Numbered from the stretch's first letter, positions 9,001 to 17,019 are shown. The stretch is 62,302 nucleotides of DNA from an uncultured Lachnospiraceae bacterium (GCA_947176065.1 CAMWPB010000020.1:1-62302); one strand, 5' to 3'. Translations and numbers: made by a program. The notes: generated by a model not told the origin, from the sequence alone.

Positions 9001-10001
9001 GCGCACAGACCGTCATAGTCAGTCATGGCTACCCGCACCGCAGAGTCTTGTTTTCTGCCTGCCGTGCTCTGGCCGTCTTCCTCTGTCTGCCAACCGCCTG
9101 CCCGGCTCTCCGCATCCACCGATCCTCCGTCTTCCTTCTTCGCGCCACCGCACAGCCGGAGCAGGCGCGCCATCATCTCCCGCTCCTTCTCCAGAAGTTC
9201 CCCGTAAAAATACGGCCCGTCCGGCTCCTCGCACAGGCGCAGCGCCTCCTCCAGCCTGTCCGCGCAGCCCTGCAGAACAAAGCGCACATGCTCCATAAAC
9301 AACGCCGCCCACGGAAGGTCCAGCGGATCCCATACCGCTCCGTCACGCTCCTCCGCTCCGTCCGGCACCGCCCCCCGCCCGAACTCCTCAGACGCCGGAA
9401 GACGGTAATCCTCCTTCCTCCCGGTCAGCCATTCTTCCGGGAAAGGCATACTCATGGCGAAATCATAGAGCTTCAGCACCTCTTTTTCCACCGCCTCGTC
9501 CCTGTTTCCGACACTGAAATATTCCATACAATGCAGGAAAGCCGGATCTTCTTTCCCGTAAGCCTCCTCGATCACAGCCGCCAGCACATCCGAGCGCAGA
9601 AGTTTCAGCTCCCCTTCCTCCGCAATTCGGAAACCGGGGTCCAGCCCGATGGTATGAAACTGATTCCGCAGGACAAAGAGACAAAAGCTGTCTATGGTTG
9701 TGATCTGGGCATTATAGAGAAGCGTGGTCTGCCGCTGCAAATGCTCGTTGGCCGGATCTCTGGCAAGCCTGTCATTCAGGGCGCGGCTGACCCGCTCTCT
9801 CATCTGGGCGGCCGCCGCGTTGGTGAAAGTCACCACCAGAAGTCTGTCGATATCCACCGGCTTCTCCCCGCCGCATACCATCTCCACGATCCGCTCCACC
9901 AGAACCGCCGTTTTGCCGGAACCCGCCGCCGCGGAGACAAGAAGATTGCAGCCTCTCTTCTCTATCACCTGTCTCTGTGTGTCTGTAAATGTGATTCCCA
10001 T
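6087..10001 (-). CDS. addA: Helicase-nuclease subunit AddA
   Basis: A 1304-residue UvrD-like helicase fused to a RecB-type nuclease. The Q motif 'FTDTQRQVI' is followed by Walker A 'AAAGSGKT' (residues 24-31), the DEAD-like Walker B 'IDEYQDSN', the Gln-rich motif 'GDVKQSIYKFRLARPELF', helicase motifs 'MSIHKSKGLEFPV' and 'LYVAMTRAEEKL', and the C-terminal nuclease core 'FVVLDYKTDAV'. With AddB it unwinds and resects double-strand breaks up to a Chi site, preparing ends for RecA. Length is slightly above the usual 1200-1250, with an apparently variable insertion near residues 290-350. The ATG at 10001 has GGAGA 7 nt upstream. It lies 134 nt downstream of addB, across a highly palindromic spacer. 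Confidence 0.97.
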   Translation of the reverse strand: MGITFTDTQRQVIEKRGCNLLVSAAAGSGKTAVLVERIVEMVCGGEKPVDIDRLLVVTFTNAAAAQMRERVSRALNDRLARDPANEHLQRQTTLLYNAQITTIDSFCLFVLRNQFHTIGLDPGFRIAEEGELKLLRSDVLAAVIEEAYGKEDPAFLHCMEYFSVGNRDEAVEKEVLKLYDFAMSMPFPEEWLTGRKEDYRLPASEEFGRGAVPDGAEERDGAVWDPLDLPWAALFMEHVRFVLQGCADRLEEALRLCEEPDGPYFYGELLEKEREMMARLLRLCGGAKKEDGGSVDAESRAGGWQTEEDGQSTAGRKQDSAVRVAMTDYDGLCAAFGAVVFDRLPSKRDASVSPAKREAAKSLRDSVKEAVSELRTLFFTGSAGQVRRQMESCQEAVSSLVDLTLAFKAAFDGAKREKNILDFDDIEHFALQALLRREGDGYAPTETALAYRSRFHEILIDEYQDSNLVQEYLLSCISGESEGRYNRFMVGDVKQSIYKFRLARPELFLEKQEAYGGAEENTQRIDLHQNFRSRREVIDSVNAVFERIMGKEMGGIVYDGKAALHAGASYPRREGSLSEDDSNITQLLLFQEEKIAAESSAEALSVKEQEAYGVAAQIKTLLREFQVTDKETGTLRRASYRDMVILLRTLSGWDEVFKRVLEEEGIPVHVTSRTGYFAATEVQELLHFLRILDNPLQDIPLYGVLHTYLGGFSEEEIALVRAACPKKKYLYDALAECAGQEIDEELRVKITAFLDKIAAYREMAVYLSVHELLQIILRETGYLYYVAARPEGGRRRANVEMLLVKAADYEKTSYFGLYHFLRYMEQLEKYEVDYGEAAMQDENADVVRIMSIHKSKGLEFPVCFVSGLAAGFRKKEGSGILAVDVDAGIGVDYVDPERRVKGKNLRKNAIALKLRRDSLAEELRILYVAMTRAEEKLILTGVVKNPEKTAAALLPLRRRKNSLLSYDVLLGQDSFLSLLLSALSGSRCLDGFYEACGMETAPDAPEYDVDMAFAVKLTGWDHVVEKKIEETVLGMEAKNKLLFADPGEAVDESLMTELSGRFSYVYPHGNLRDLYTKTTVSELKMAGMQETDEAAAKLFEEKPAVPYLPKFLKTDESVSGPMRGSAFHKVMELFDFRELTGEVNKSRQAAEALLKEQMERMRQKGRLASAYYEAVSVPKLVDFLTGRAAFRMAEAARAGKLFKEQPFVMGIPASRLGSGFPAEETVLVQGIIDVFFEEEDGFVVLDYKTDAVSAAEELVKRYQVQLAYYSEALAQIYGYEPGAAGKPVKERIIYSFKLGEEIWL

Positions 10002-10028
10002 GTTATCTCCATTCCTAAGCGTTTACGC

Positions 10029-10158
10029 GACGGGGCGACGCAAATCTCAAATATTGCGTAACACGAACAAGTTCGTGTGCCATCAGCAGAATTTGTGACG
10101 CCCCGGCACAAATTCGCGTGTGAATAATCAGTACATCAGTGTGATTTTTCACACGAGC
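10029..10158 (-). other. Palindromic addB-addA spacer with alternative stems
   Basis: Three perfect hairpins lie between addB and addA: an 8-bp stem with AA loop at 10061-10078, a 9-bp stem at 10089-10115 with a 9-nt GC-rich loop, and an 8-bp stem joining 10118-10125 to 10148-10155 around the addB stop codon. A further imperfect inverted repeat pairs 10031-10045 with 10091-10105 (7 bp, 3-nt internal loop, 5 bp) and competes with the 9-bp hairpin. In the addB-to-addA mRNA this is a compact set of mutually exclusive folds just before the addA ribosome site. Confidence 0.6.
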
Positions 10159-13100
10159 TCCCTGTCTCCTCCCGCATCTTCTCCAACGCCTCCTCCGCCT
10201 TCAACTTCGAAAGCTTCCTCGGCTGATAACCGGCCGCCCCGGCCTCAAACCCGCAGACATGCCTGTAGACACAGTAGGTACAGGCTTTCTCTGCGCCCAG
10301 TTCACAGGGATTGACCGATATGGTTCCATCCAGAATCTCCCTTCCCAGACTGCGGATCTTATGGTTTACATAATTCGAAACCGTCTGCATGTCCTCCTCC
10401 GACATGACACTGGAGACAGCCGAAAGGCTGCCGTCCTTTTTCCGCTCTAACGGCAGGATATCGGACTTATCCGTAAATTCGCTGTCCAGCATTCTGACGG
10501 CTTCGTCATTTTTATTGACCATTCCGGTCATCTTTAATTCCTGTAAAATACGCCCGTTGATCTCCTCCGGCGAAAGTTCCCCGCCCTCCACAACAGGGTC
10601 TGCCACCCGGTAGTAAAGCATAGCCGCCGGGACAGTCTCCTTATCAGGATATTTCTTCTGCACAAGCTCCACCGCCGCATTCATATAGACCACGAGCTGT
10701 AACTGCAGCCCGTAGTAAAGCGCCGCCAGATCAAACCGTCTCTCCCCTGACTTATAGTCAATGATTTTCACATAAACCCGGTCTTTCGTCTCTCCGATAT
10801 CCACCCGGTCAATCCTGCCCCGCAGACGCATCTTTTCTTTTTCACTGAGAGCGATATTTAAGGAGTCCAGATCTTCCAGCATATCGAAGGAAACCTCAAA
10901 AGCCTCCGGCAGGAACTGTCCCTTTCGAAGCTGTGTCTGCAGCGTATCTACCGTGCGGTTTAAAATCCGCTGTATCCTTGTCAGCAAATGCCTGTTCCTC
11001 GCGCTGCTGTAAAGGATCGTCTCCCCGTAGGCCGCCGCACAGGCGGTAAGCGCCTCCTCCACGAGCTTACGTCCCTCTTCCTTCGGAAAATCAAACCAGG
11101 TGTAGCCGCGTTCCTTCAACCGTCTGGCAAATTCCTCCAGCACACCGTGGAACAGATTCCCCATATCCACCGCCTCGAAGCTGTACTCCCCCCGCTCCCG
11201 CAGGCGAAGGCCGTACTGCAGAAAATGCGCGTATGCGCAGGCGGCATATTTTTCAAGACGGCTGACGCTGTTTAAAAGGGACGCGCCGTAAAGGGCCGTG
11301 GCCGCCGCCCGGGAAAGCGGCCTGTCCTCATGCCTTGCAAACGCCGTCTCCACCAAATTCCCGATCTGCGCCCGGTACTGCGGATTCTTTTCGTAGCAGC
11401 GGTAGAACGTGACAAGCGTCCTGCGCTCCTCCACGGAAAGCCGCCCCGCCGCATACTCCCGCAGTATATCCGTGAAAAATCCCACGCCGTCCGCGCCGCT
11501 CATGAGCTGCTCCTCCACCGCCTCCCGCTCCGGCATTTCCGCGGTAAGACCGGGAAACAGCCCCTGCAGAAGCTCCACCAGATAAGCCGGGCGAAGCGTC
11601 CTGCCGTCCTCCCCCACTCTGGCGTAGGACAGGGTAAGCATATCCGAGGGCTTCGTCATATTCAGATACAGATAGAGCCGCTGAATATACATCTGTTCTC
11701 TGGGCGAAGGGGCCAGCTCAATGTCCGACTCCCGCAAAAACTCCCGGTCAAGATCCGAAATGATCCCGCCGCCTGAACCTTTCGGAATATTGCCGTCGTT
11801 CACCCCCAGAAAAAAGAGCGCCCTGACCTGCTTTAACCGGGTCCGCTCGATATCACCCACCACAATCCGATCCACATTCTGGGGAATCGTTCCCACCGTG
11901 ATCTCCGCAAACCCCGAATCCAAAATATCCGCGAACTCCTTAAGCGTCAGCTCCTCCTCCGCAAGCAGCCCCTCGATCTGATCCAGCAGGTCGATCACCA
12001 GAGGATAAATCTGTCCGTACTCCTTGGCTCTGGCCAGCTCTCCCTTTTCCTGAAATGCCTTCTCGAAATCCGAAAGCTTCTGCTGCACCTCGTTAGCCAC
12101 CAGAAAATCATAAAGCGCGCGCACCATGTCCCCCGCCGTCTTAAGGGGCGTAAAAAAAGGCGCAAGCTGCTCCATCAGCCGTTCACGCATGGCATTGCAG
12201 GCCGCAAGCGACAAAAGGGACGCCTCCTCCCCCTCCGGATCCTCTTCCCGGTAAGTGAAGGCTTCACTCCAGCGTTTCCGTCCCCTGATCCCGAAACGGC
12301 GGACATAATTTTCGAGCCTGTCCACTTCCTCCCCGGTAAAGCCCGCAAGCCCCGTGCGCAGATAGTGAAAGACCGCGTCAAAACTGAAATCCTGCAGAAG
12401 GATCTGCAAAGCGCTCCGCACATAAGAAGTAAAGGGATTTCCCAGAATACCTCTGGTCTGATCAATATAAATGGGTATATCAAAGCGGTCGAAGACCTCC
12501 TGCGCCTCTTTCCCGTACACACCCATGTTGCCTGTCACCACTGCGATATCACGATAACAAAGCGCCTCCGATTCCAGAAGCATCCTGCGGATGGCGATAC
12601 AGGTCTGCCGCAGCTCTTCTGCGGGCGTGGACGCCTCGATCAGATGAATCCTTTCCGCCGTCCCTTCATAGGCACAGGGCGGATAGCGGAACAGATTCCG
12701 CTCCAGATGGGCAAGCTCCGGATTTTCCGCGAAGCGGGGTGGCCGCCCATCCTTTTTCTCCGTGCACCAAACGGCCTTTTCTTCCACAACGCCTGCCTCC
12801 CCGGCAAGCTTTCTGAGAACCGCAGCCGTCTTCTGGCTCAGATAAAAGAGCTTCTGCTCCCCCTCCACACGGTAGGGATTTTCCCTCTCGTCCATCGTGA
12901 GCGTGACAATGACCCTATCAGTCAATTTTAGCAGATCCTGAATCACGCGGTTCTGGATCGGTGTAAACCCGGTGAACCCGTCAAACGCGATCACACTGCC
13001 CCTTACAATTTCCGATTCCGGCAGCGCCGCCCTTAATCTGTCAAGCGTCCCCTCCGTGGTGATAAAGCGGTCCTGTATATATGCCCCGAACGCCCGGTAT

Positions 13101-13585
13101 AAATGCCGCAGATCCTGCAGCTTATAGTAGAGCGCTCCCCGCTCCTTTGCGTAGTCGATCAGCGTCTCCAGCTCCTTCTCACCGACGCCGTACTGCATAA
13201 ACTCGGAGAGAGCCGACTTCACCTCGTGGATATAGCCGATCTTATGAAGATGGCTGCCGAGAACCGTCAGCTTCTCCCGCTCCTGTCCGGCCACCTTGCG
13301 CAGCACCAGACTTTTTCCCGTGTCATCCAGAACCGGCAGCTCCTCCCCGCCCACCTCTTCAATGACACGGTGGGTCAGTCTTCCAAAGCTCAACACGTCG
13401 ATATTCATAATCGCATGACGCGGATGCTCCACCACCAGATCCATCTGCGTCTGCATGGTAAACTGATCCGGCACGATTAAAAGATAATTTTTCTTCGGAT
13501 GGCGCCGGGATTCCTCTATCATATAGTCATGCAGTTTCCGACTCTTGCCGGCGCCTGACGCGCCGAAATAAAATTGTAAGGACAT
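10136..13585 (-). CDS. addB: Helicase-nuclease subunit AddB
   Basis: A 1149-residue partner of AddA. The N-terminal inactive-helicase domain begins with Walker A 'GASGAGKS' (residues 8-15). The C-terminal nuclease has 'VKIIDYKSGERRFD' and 'GLQLQLVVYM', and the iron-sulfur cluster ligands are visible as one upstream Cys ('KYAACAYAHF') plus the terminal set 'CTYCVYRHVCGF'. The long frame starts 11 codons earlier, but the ATG at 13585 has GAAAGGAAAG just upstream and leads directly into the canonical N-terminus. The gene order addB-addA on one strand is the usual Firmicute arrangement. The last codons overlap one arm of a hairpin that begins the addB-addA spacer. Confidence 0.97.
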   Translation of the reverse strand: MSLQFYFGASGAGKSRKLHDYMIEESRRHPKKNYLLIVPDQFTMQTQMDLVVEHPRHAIMNIDVLSFGRLTHRVIEEVGGEELPVLDDTGKSLVLRKVAGQEREKLTVLGSHLHKIGYIHEVKSALSEFMQYGVGEKELETLIDYAKERGALYYKLQDLRHLYRAFGAYIQDRFITTEGTLDRLRAALPESEIVRGSVIAFDGFTGFTPIQNRVIQDLLKLTDRVIVTLTMDERENPYRVEGEQKLFYLSQKTAAVLRKLAGEAGVVEEKAVWCTEKKDGRPPRFAENPELAHLERNLFRYPPCAYEGTAERIHLIEASTPAEELRQTCIAIRRMLLESEALCYRDIAVVTGNMGVYGKEAQEVFDRFDIPIYIDQTRGILGNPFTSYVRSALQILLQDFSFDAVFHYLRTGLAGFTGEEVDRLENYVRRFGIRGRKRWSEAFTYREEDPEGEEASLLSLAACNAMRERLMEQLAPFFTPLKTAGDMVRALYDFLVANEVQQKLSDFEKAFQEKGELARAKEYGQIYPLVIDLLDQIEGLLAEEELTLKEFADILDSGFAEITVGTIPQNVDRIVVGDIERTRLKQVRALFFLGVNDGNIPKGSGGGIISDLDREFLRESDIELAPSPREQMYIQRLYLYLNMTKPSDMLTLSYARVGEDGRTLRPAYLVELLQGLFPGLTAEMPEREAVEEQLMSGADGVGFFTDILREYAAGRLSVEERRTLVTFYRCYEKNPQYRAQIGNLVETAFARHEDRPLSRAAATALYGASLLNSVSRLEKYAACAYAHFLQYGLRLRERGEYSFEAVDMGNLFHGVLEEFARRLKERGYTWFDFPKEEGRKLVEEALTACAAAYGETILYSSARNRHLLTRIQRILNRTVDTLQTQLRKGQFLPEAFEVSFDMLEDLDSLNIALSEKEKMRLRGRIDRVDIGETKDRVYVKIIDYKSGERRFDLAALYYGLQLQLVVYMNAAVELVQKKYPDKETVPAAMLYYRVADPVVEGGELSPEEINGRILQELKMTGMVNKNDEAVRMLDSEFTDKSDILPLERKKDGSLSAVSSVMSEEDMQTVSNYVNHKIRSLGREILDGTISVNPCELGAEKACTYCVYRHVCGFEAGAAGYQPRKLSKLKAEEALEKMREETGSSCEKSH

Positions 13586-13632
13586 GGCTTTCCTTTCATC
13601 AAAACACACGGATATCATACACTCAAACAGGC

Positions 13633-13661
13633 TTTACCCTTTATGAAAAAGCTTTTATAAT
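13633..13661 (+). promoter_or_regulatory. Sigma-A promoter for the 63-residue gene copy 2
   Basis: TTTACC at 13633-13638 and TATAAT at 13656-13661 are separated by 17 nt, on the plus strand and 46 nt before the start codon at 13707. The region is divergent from addB. Confidence 0.6.
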
Positions 13662-13706
13662 TATATTATAACATGGAGACAAATTATAAAGAAAGTAGGT
13701 GATTAT

Positions 13707-13898
13707 ATGCCAACCAGTCTTGAAGTAATAAAAGCAGCTATTGATGATTTTAAGAAAATCCAGAAATACATGTTATTAGCAAAAGAAGAAAACGCCGTAA
13801 AAACGTATGCTGAACTAAAGGATGAATACCTCTCGCTGAAAGCCATACTGCAGGTTTCCGGCGTTAATCTTACTGACATTGATAAAATCAAAGAATAA
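13707..13898 (+). CDS. 63-residue conserved small protein, copy 2
   Basis: A 63-residue protein beginning MPTSLEVIKAAIDDFKKIQK and ending DIDKIKE, with a TAGGTGA ribosome site 5 nt before the ATG. Full-length alignment with the product of 5774-5965 needs no gaps, and most differences are conservative (I/L, K/R, D/E). It is monocistronic in appearance, read divergently from addB, with its own sigma-A promoter. It is predicted to be helical, soluble and cytoplasmic. Function unknown; conservation of the pair and of the ribosome site argues that it is a real gene. Confidence 0.8.
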   Translation: MPTSLEVIKAAIDDFKKIQKYMLLAKEENAVKTYAELKDEYLSLKAILQVSGVNLTDIDKIKE

Positions 13899-13936
13899 CG
13901 TGATGCGGAGAATGCCGCTTTTCAGGCATTCTCCCA

Positions 13937-14027
13937 AGTGAGAAAAGTCTGCACAGCAGACTTAGTACATCTTGGCGTCCCGTCCTATGGCGGGACGTCT
14001 TTAGATGTACTTCTCACTTTTCTCACT
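13937..14027. repeat. Nested palindromic element (three-way junction)
   Basis: A perfect 12-bp outer stem joins 13937-13948 to 14016-14027. Inside it are two hairpins: an 8-bp stem at 13945-13963 with a 3-nt loop (AAGTCTGC arms) and a compound hairpin whose 9-bp base is 13964-13972 with 14003-14011 and whose 7-bp GC-rich tip is 13976-13982 with 13991-13997. The element lies between the convergent ends of the 63-residue gene and metQ and covers the metQ stop codon. It may double as a bidirectional terminator, but lacks a run of T. Confidence 0.65.
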
Positions 14028-14838
14028 CTGTAAACGGAATCACACCGCCGTCATATGTATTGTTAATGTACTCCTTCACCGCATCGGACTTCAATGCCTC
14101 CACCAGCGCCTTGATCCCGGCGCTGCTCTCATTGCCTTCCTTCACCGCAATCACATTCACGTAAGTCTGTGCCGCCTCGGAATCGGACTGCTCATAGGAA
14201 ACCGCGTCCTTCGCCACCGAGAAGCCCGCCTCCATGGCGTAGTTGCCGTTCAGCACCACAAACGCCACCTCATCCTTCACGCGGGGCACCTGCGCCGCCT
14301 CCAGCTCCTGAATCTCCACATTGTACGGGTTATCCTCGATATCCCGCACGGTCGCCTCCAAGCCAACACCGGCCTTCAAGGTCAGAATGCCGTTATCCTG
14401 TAAAAGCAGAAGCGCCCTCGCCTCGTTGGTGGTGTCGTTGGGAACCGCAATCACATCCCCCTCCGCAATCTCACTGAGGTCACCCTTGGTTCCGGGATAG
14501 ATACCGAAAGGCTCGTAATGGATACCGCCCGCATTCACCAGGTGCGTCCCCTGCTCCTCGTTAAAGGAATCCAGATAGGGAATGTGCTGGAAGTAGTTTG
14601 CGTCATACTCGCCGCTCTCCACCACCTGATTCGGCTGTACATAGTCGTTAAAGACCGTCACATCCAAGGTGTAGCCCTGCTCTGCCAGAATCGGTTTCAC
14701 CTGCTCCAGAATCTCCGCATGGGGCGTAGCGGAAGCCGCCACCTTGATCGTGCCGTCATCCTTCTTTCCGCCGCAGCCCGTCAGCACGCCAAGCGCAAGA
14801 GCCGCCGTCACAATCGTTACCACAATTTTCCTTTTCAT
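14023..14838 (-). CDS. metQ: Methionine-binding lipoprotein MetQ
   Basis: A 271-residue solute-binding lipoprotein (NlpA family). The signal peptide ends with the lipobox 'LTGC' at Cys22, and the mature protein starts with the family-typical beta strand 'IKVAASATPHAEILEQVKP'. Further family signatures are 'HIPYLDSFNEEQG', 'EPFGIYPG' and 'AVPNDTTNEARALLLLQ', which line the methionine site. It captures L- or D-methionine outside the membrane and hands it to MetI-MetN. The gene is last in the metN-metI-metQ operon but is separated from metI by 225 nt that hold a long palindrome, which may change its relative expression. The ATG at 14838 has a strong GGAGGAG site. Confidence 0.95.
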   Translation of the reverse strand: MKRKIVVTIVTAALALGVLTGCGGKKDDGTIKVAASATPHAEILEQVKPILAEQGYTLDVTVFNDYVQPNQVVESGEYDANYFQHIPYLDSFNEEQGTHLVNAGGIHYEPFGIYPGTKGDLSEIAEGDVIAVPNDTTNEARALLLLQDNGILTLKAGVGLEATVRDIEDNPYNVEIQELEAAQVPRVKDEVAFVVLNGNYAMEAGFSVAKDAVSYEQSDSEAAQTYVNVIAVKEGNESSAGIKALVEALKSDAVKEYINNTYDGGVIPFTE

Positions 14839-14900
14839 AACTTTCTCCTCCTCTTTATAATAGCATTTGCAAAACTCATCCCAGTGTTACCATAATAGTG

Positions 14901-15021
14901 CAAATGACATAATCATAAGCAGACCCTTGGAAAACGCTGGTACTTAGCGAGGTCTTTTCGAGCTTAGTACCATTGCGTTTGGAATGGAGCGAAAGCGCGT
15001 CTGCGTTGATTATGTCATTTG
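14901..15021 (-). repeat. Long palindrome between metI and metQ
   Basis: A perfect 15-bp outer stem pairs 14901-14915 with 15007-15021, continued after a short bulge by a 6-bp stem (14919-14924 with 14999-15004). An inner arm is built from 14932-14937 with 14975-14980 and 14938-14943 with 14967-14972, and a small GAAA-capped hairpin lies near 14987-14998. Transcription runs metI to metQ through it, so it would form in the mRNA 62 nt ahead of the metQ start codon. Confidence 0.65.
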
Positions 15022-15063
15022 TACACTTTCAATGAACATCATAAAGTTTCGCAATCGCTTATT

Positions 15064-15723
15064 TCACTTCCTCTTATCCAGCTTCACAGACAGCCGCATC
15101 CCCAGCGTCTGGAAAATCTGCACCAGCACCACCAAAAGCACCACCGAGACAATCATAATCAGCGTCTCATAGCGGTAATAGCCGTAACGCATGGCGATAT
15201 CGCCAAGTCCGCCTCCGCCGACCACACCCGCCATGGCGGAATAGCCGAGGATCGTGCCAATGGCAATGGTCACGCCCACCAGTATGGACGTCCGCGCCTC
15301 CACCAGAAGCACCTTCCATATAATCGTAAACGTGCCTGCACCCATACTCTGCGCCGCCTCCACAACGCCGTGATCCACTTCCTTGATGGAAGATTCGATC
15401 ATACGCCCGATAAAGGGAGCCGCCGCAATGGTAAGCGGTACAATGGTGGCAGCTGAACCGGTGGTTTTGCCTACAATCGCCCTCGTCAGGGGCATCACCA
15501 GAATCAGAAGAATCAGGAACGGGACGCTGCGCAAAATATTGGCCAGCACATCCAGCGCCTTGTAGATTACGGCATTCGGACGGATTCCAGTCTTGTCCGT
15601 CACGGCAAGGACAATGCCCCAGGGAAGTCCCAGCAGATAGCCAAACAAAGTTGACATCAGTGTCATAAGCAAGGTGTCCCGTACGCCCTCCAGCATCATC
15701 AGTGTCAGATCACTAGTCCACAT
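15064..15723 (-). CDS. metI: Methionine ABC transporter permease MetI
   Basis: A 219-residue permease with five predicted transmembrane helices. The first cytoplasmic/membrane segment 'GVRDTLLMTLMSTLFGYLLG' and the EAA coupling loop 'GVVEAAQSMGAGTFTIIWKV' are typical of MetI. It forms the homodimeric channel that accepts methionine from MetQ and is driven by MetN. Its start at 15723 overlaps the end of metN by 11 bp, indicating translational coupling. Confidence 0.95.
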   Translation of the reverse strand: MWTSDLTLMMLEGVRDTLLMTLMSTLFGYLLGLPWGIVLAVTDKTGIRPNAVIYKALDVLANILRSVPFLILLILVMPLTRAIVGKTTGSAATIVPLTIAAAPFIGRMIESSIKEVDHGVVEAAQSMGAGTFTIIWKVLLVEARTSILVGVTIAIGTILGYSAMAGVVGGGGLGDIAMRYGYYRYETLIMIVSVVLLVVLVQIFQTLGMRLSVKLDKRK

Positions 15724-16750
15724 AGCCGTTCACCTCCTCCACCGCCAGACCCCTCTCTGTGAGATAAGCCTTCATTTCCTTTTGCATCTGTGTGTCATCC
15801 GGCAGGCTTAAAATCATCTCGCCTCTGGCGATTCCCTCCACATTCTTCGTATCCGCCCGCAGAATGTTGATGGGCTGTCCGAACTTTAACACCATATTGG
15901 CAATCACCGGTTCGAAGGAAGAATTGACGGAAAATACAATGCGCACACAGCATTTACCTTTCATCAGCTCCTTCTGCCGATCTTCCAGTGTACGGCGGTC
16001 AGTGCCGCTGCCCTTTAAGATCAGCTCCTTCGCCTCCGCCGTCTTCGGGTGGGCAAAAATATCCGAAACACGCCCCTGCTCCACCAGATGTCCTTCACCG
16101 ATAATCGCCACGTGGGAACAGATTTCCCGCACCACCGACATTTCATGGGTAATGATCACTATGGTAATGCCATATTTCTTATTGATTTCTTTCAAAAGCT
16201 GTAAAATGGACTGTGTCGTCCGTGGATCCAACGCGCTCGTGGCCTCGTCGCAGAGCAGAATCTTAGGATTGGCTGCCAGCGCTCTGGCAATCGCCACCCG
16301 CTGCTTCTGACCGCCGGAAAGCTGCGACGGGTAGCTTAACGCCTTATCCGAAAGCTCCACGATCTCCAAAAGCTCCCTCGCACGTTCCTTCGCATCCTTT
16401 TTCTTCATGCCGCCGATCACCAGCGGAAAACAGATATTGTCAATCACGTTCTTCTGCATCAGCAGGTTAAAATGCTGGAAAATCATGGAAATTTCCCTGC
16501 GGATCGCCCGAAGCTGCGCCCCGGACATAGCCCCCAGATCCTTCCCCTCGATCTCCACCGTACCGGACGTAGGACGCTCCAGAAAGTTTAAGCACCGCAC
16601 CAGCGTACTCTTACCCGCCCCCGACATACCGATAATGCCATAAATGTCGCCCGCCTGAATGGACAATGTAATATTATGCAAAGCCTCCACTTTCCCGTCG
16701 TCGGTCTCAAAGGTCTTGCTTAAATCCCGCACTTCGATCATTTCCGCCAT
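15713..16750 (-). CDS. metN: Methionine ABC transporter ATPase MetN
   Basis: An ATP-binding subunit of about 345 residues. It shows Walker A 'GMSGAGKST', Q-loop 'IFQHFNLL', signature 'LSGGQKQR', Walker B 'ILLCDEATSALD' and H-loop 'IVIITHEMS', followed by a C-terminal NIL/ACT-like domain (from about residue 265) that binds methionine and shuts the transporter off when cytoplasmic methionine is high. Three in-frame ATGs lie within 24 nt; the one at 16750 has GAGGA with 8 nt spacing and is preferred, while the longest frame starts at 16765. It is the first gene of the operon and has its own promoter at 16816-16844. Confidence 0.96.
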   Translation of the reverse strand: MAEMIEVRDLSKTFETDDGKVEALHNITLSIQAGDIYGIIGMSGAGKSTLVRCLNFLERPTSGTVEIEGKDLGAMSGAQLRAIRREISMIFQHFNLLMQKNVIDNICFPLVIGGMKKKDAKERARELLEIVELSDKALSYPSQLSGGQKQRVAIARALAANPKILLCDEATSALDPRTTQSILQLLKEINKKYGITIVIITHEMSVVREICSHVAIIGEGHLVEQGRVSDIFAHPKTAEAKELILKGSGTDRRTLEDRQKELMKGKCCVRIVFSVNSSFEPVIANMVLKFGQPINILRADTKNVEGIARGEMILSLPDDTQMQKEMKAYLTERGLAVEEVNGYVD

Positions 16751-16815
16751 CTCATTCATCCTCATTATATCTTCGTGATTTTCCGCACTTTTCTTCCGTT
16801 TTTACATCCTTGCTC

Positions 16816-16844
16816 ACTATAGTATGAATCCGGCAAAATGTCAA
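16816..16844 (-). promoter_or_regulatory. Sigma-A promoter of metNIQ
   Basis: On the minus strand a consensus TTGACA (16844-16839) and TATAGT (16821-16816) are separated by exactly 17 nt, which puts the transcript start near 16809 and leaves a leader of only about 55-60 nt. That is too short for a SAM riboswitch, and I see no S-box or T-box signature. Confidence 0.75.
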
Positions 16845-16928
16845 GGTAATCCAACAGTTCAGCCAGACCTCATCTGTGTGGCAAATCATGCTCGCATGAA
16901 TTTGACATGCAGATGAAGGCCTGAGGGA

Positions 16929-17019
16929 GCGCCCATTTTAATGAGCCGATTGAGCTTTGCTCAATCTGAACTTGCGAAGCAGCGGAGAGCGCCGAAGGCG
17001 CGATTTTGCGAATGGGCGC
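16929..17019. repeat. Palindromic repeat, three-way type
   Basis: A 9-bp stem joins 16929-16937 to 17011-17019 and encloses a hairpin 16948-16966 (8-bp arms, TTT loop) and a hairpin 16989-17001 (GCGCC arms, GAA loop) followed by GATTTTGCGAATGG. The same GAA-capped hairpin plus ATTTTGCGAATG tail recurs on the minus strand at 36931-36981 and 38754-38802. It fills the gap between cysK and the metN promoter. Confidence 0.65.

Noticed and set aside
8307..10061. Plus-strand frame of 584 codons opposite addA
   Set aside because: Its sequence is rich in Arg, His and Leu without domains, as expected from the complement of a GC-rich gene; addA motifs on the other strand are unambiguous.
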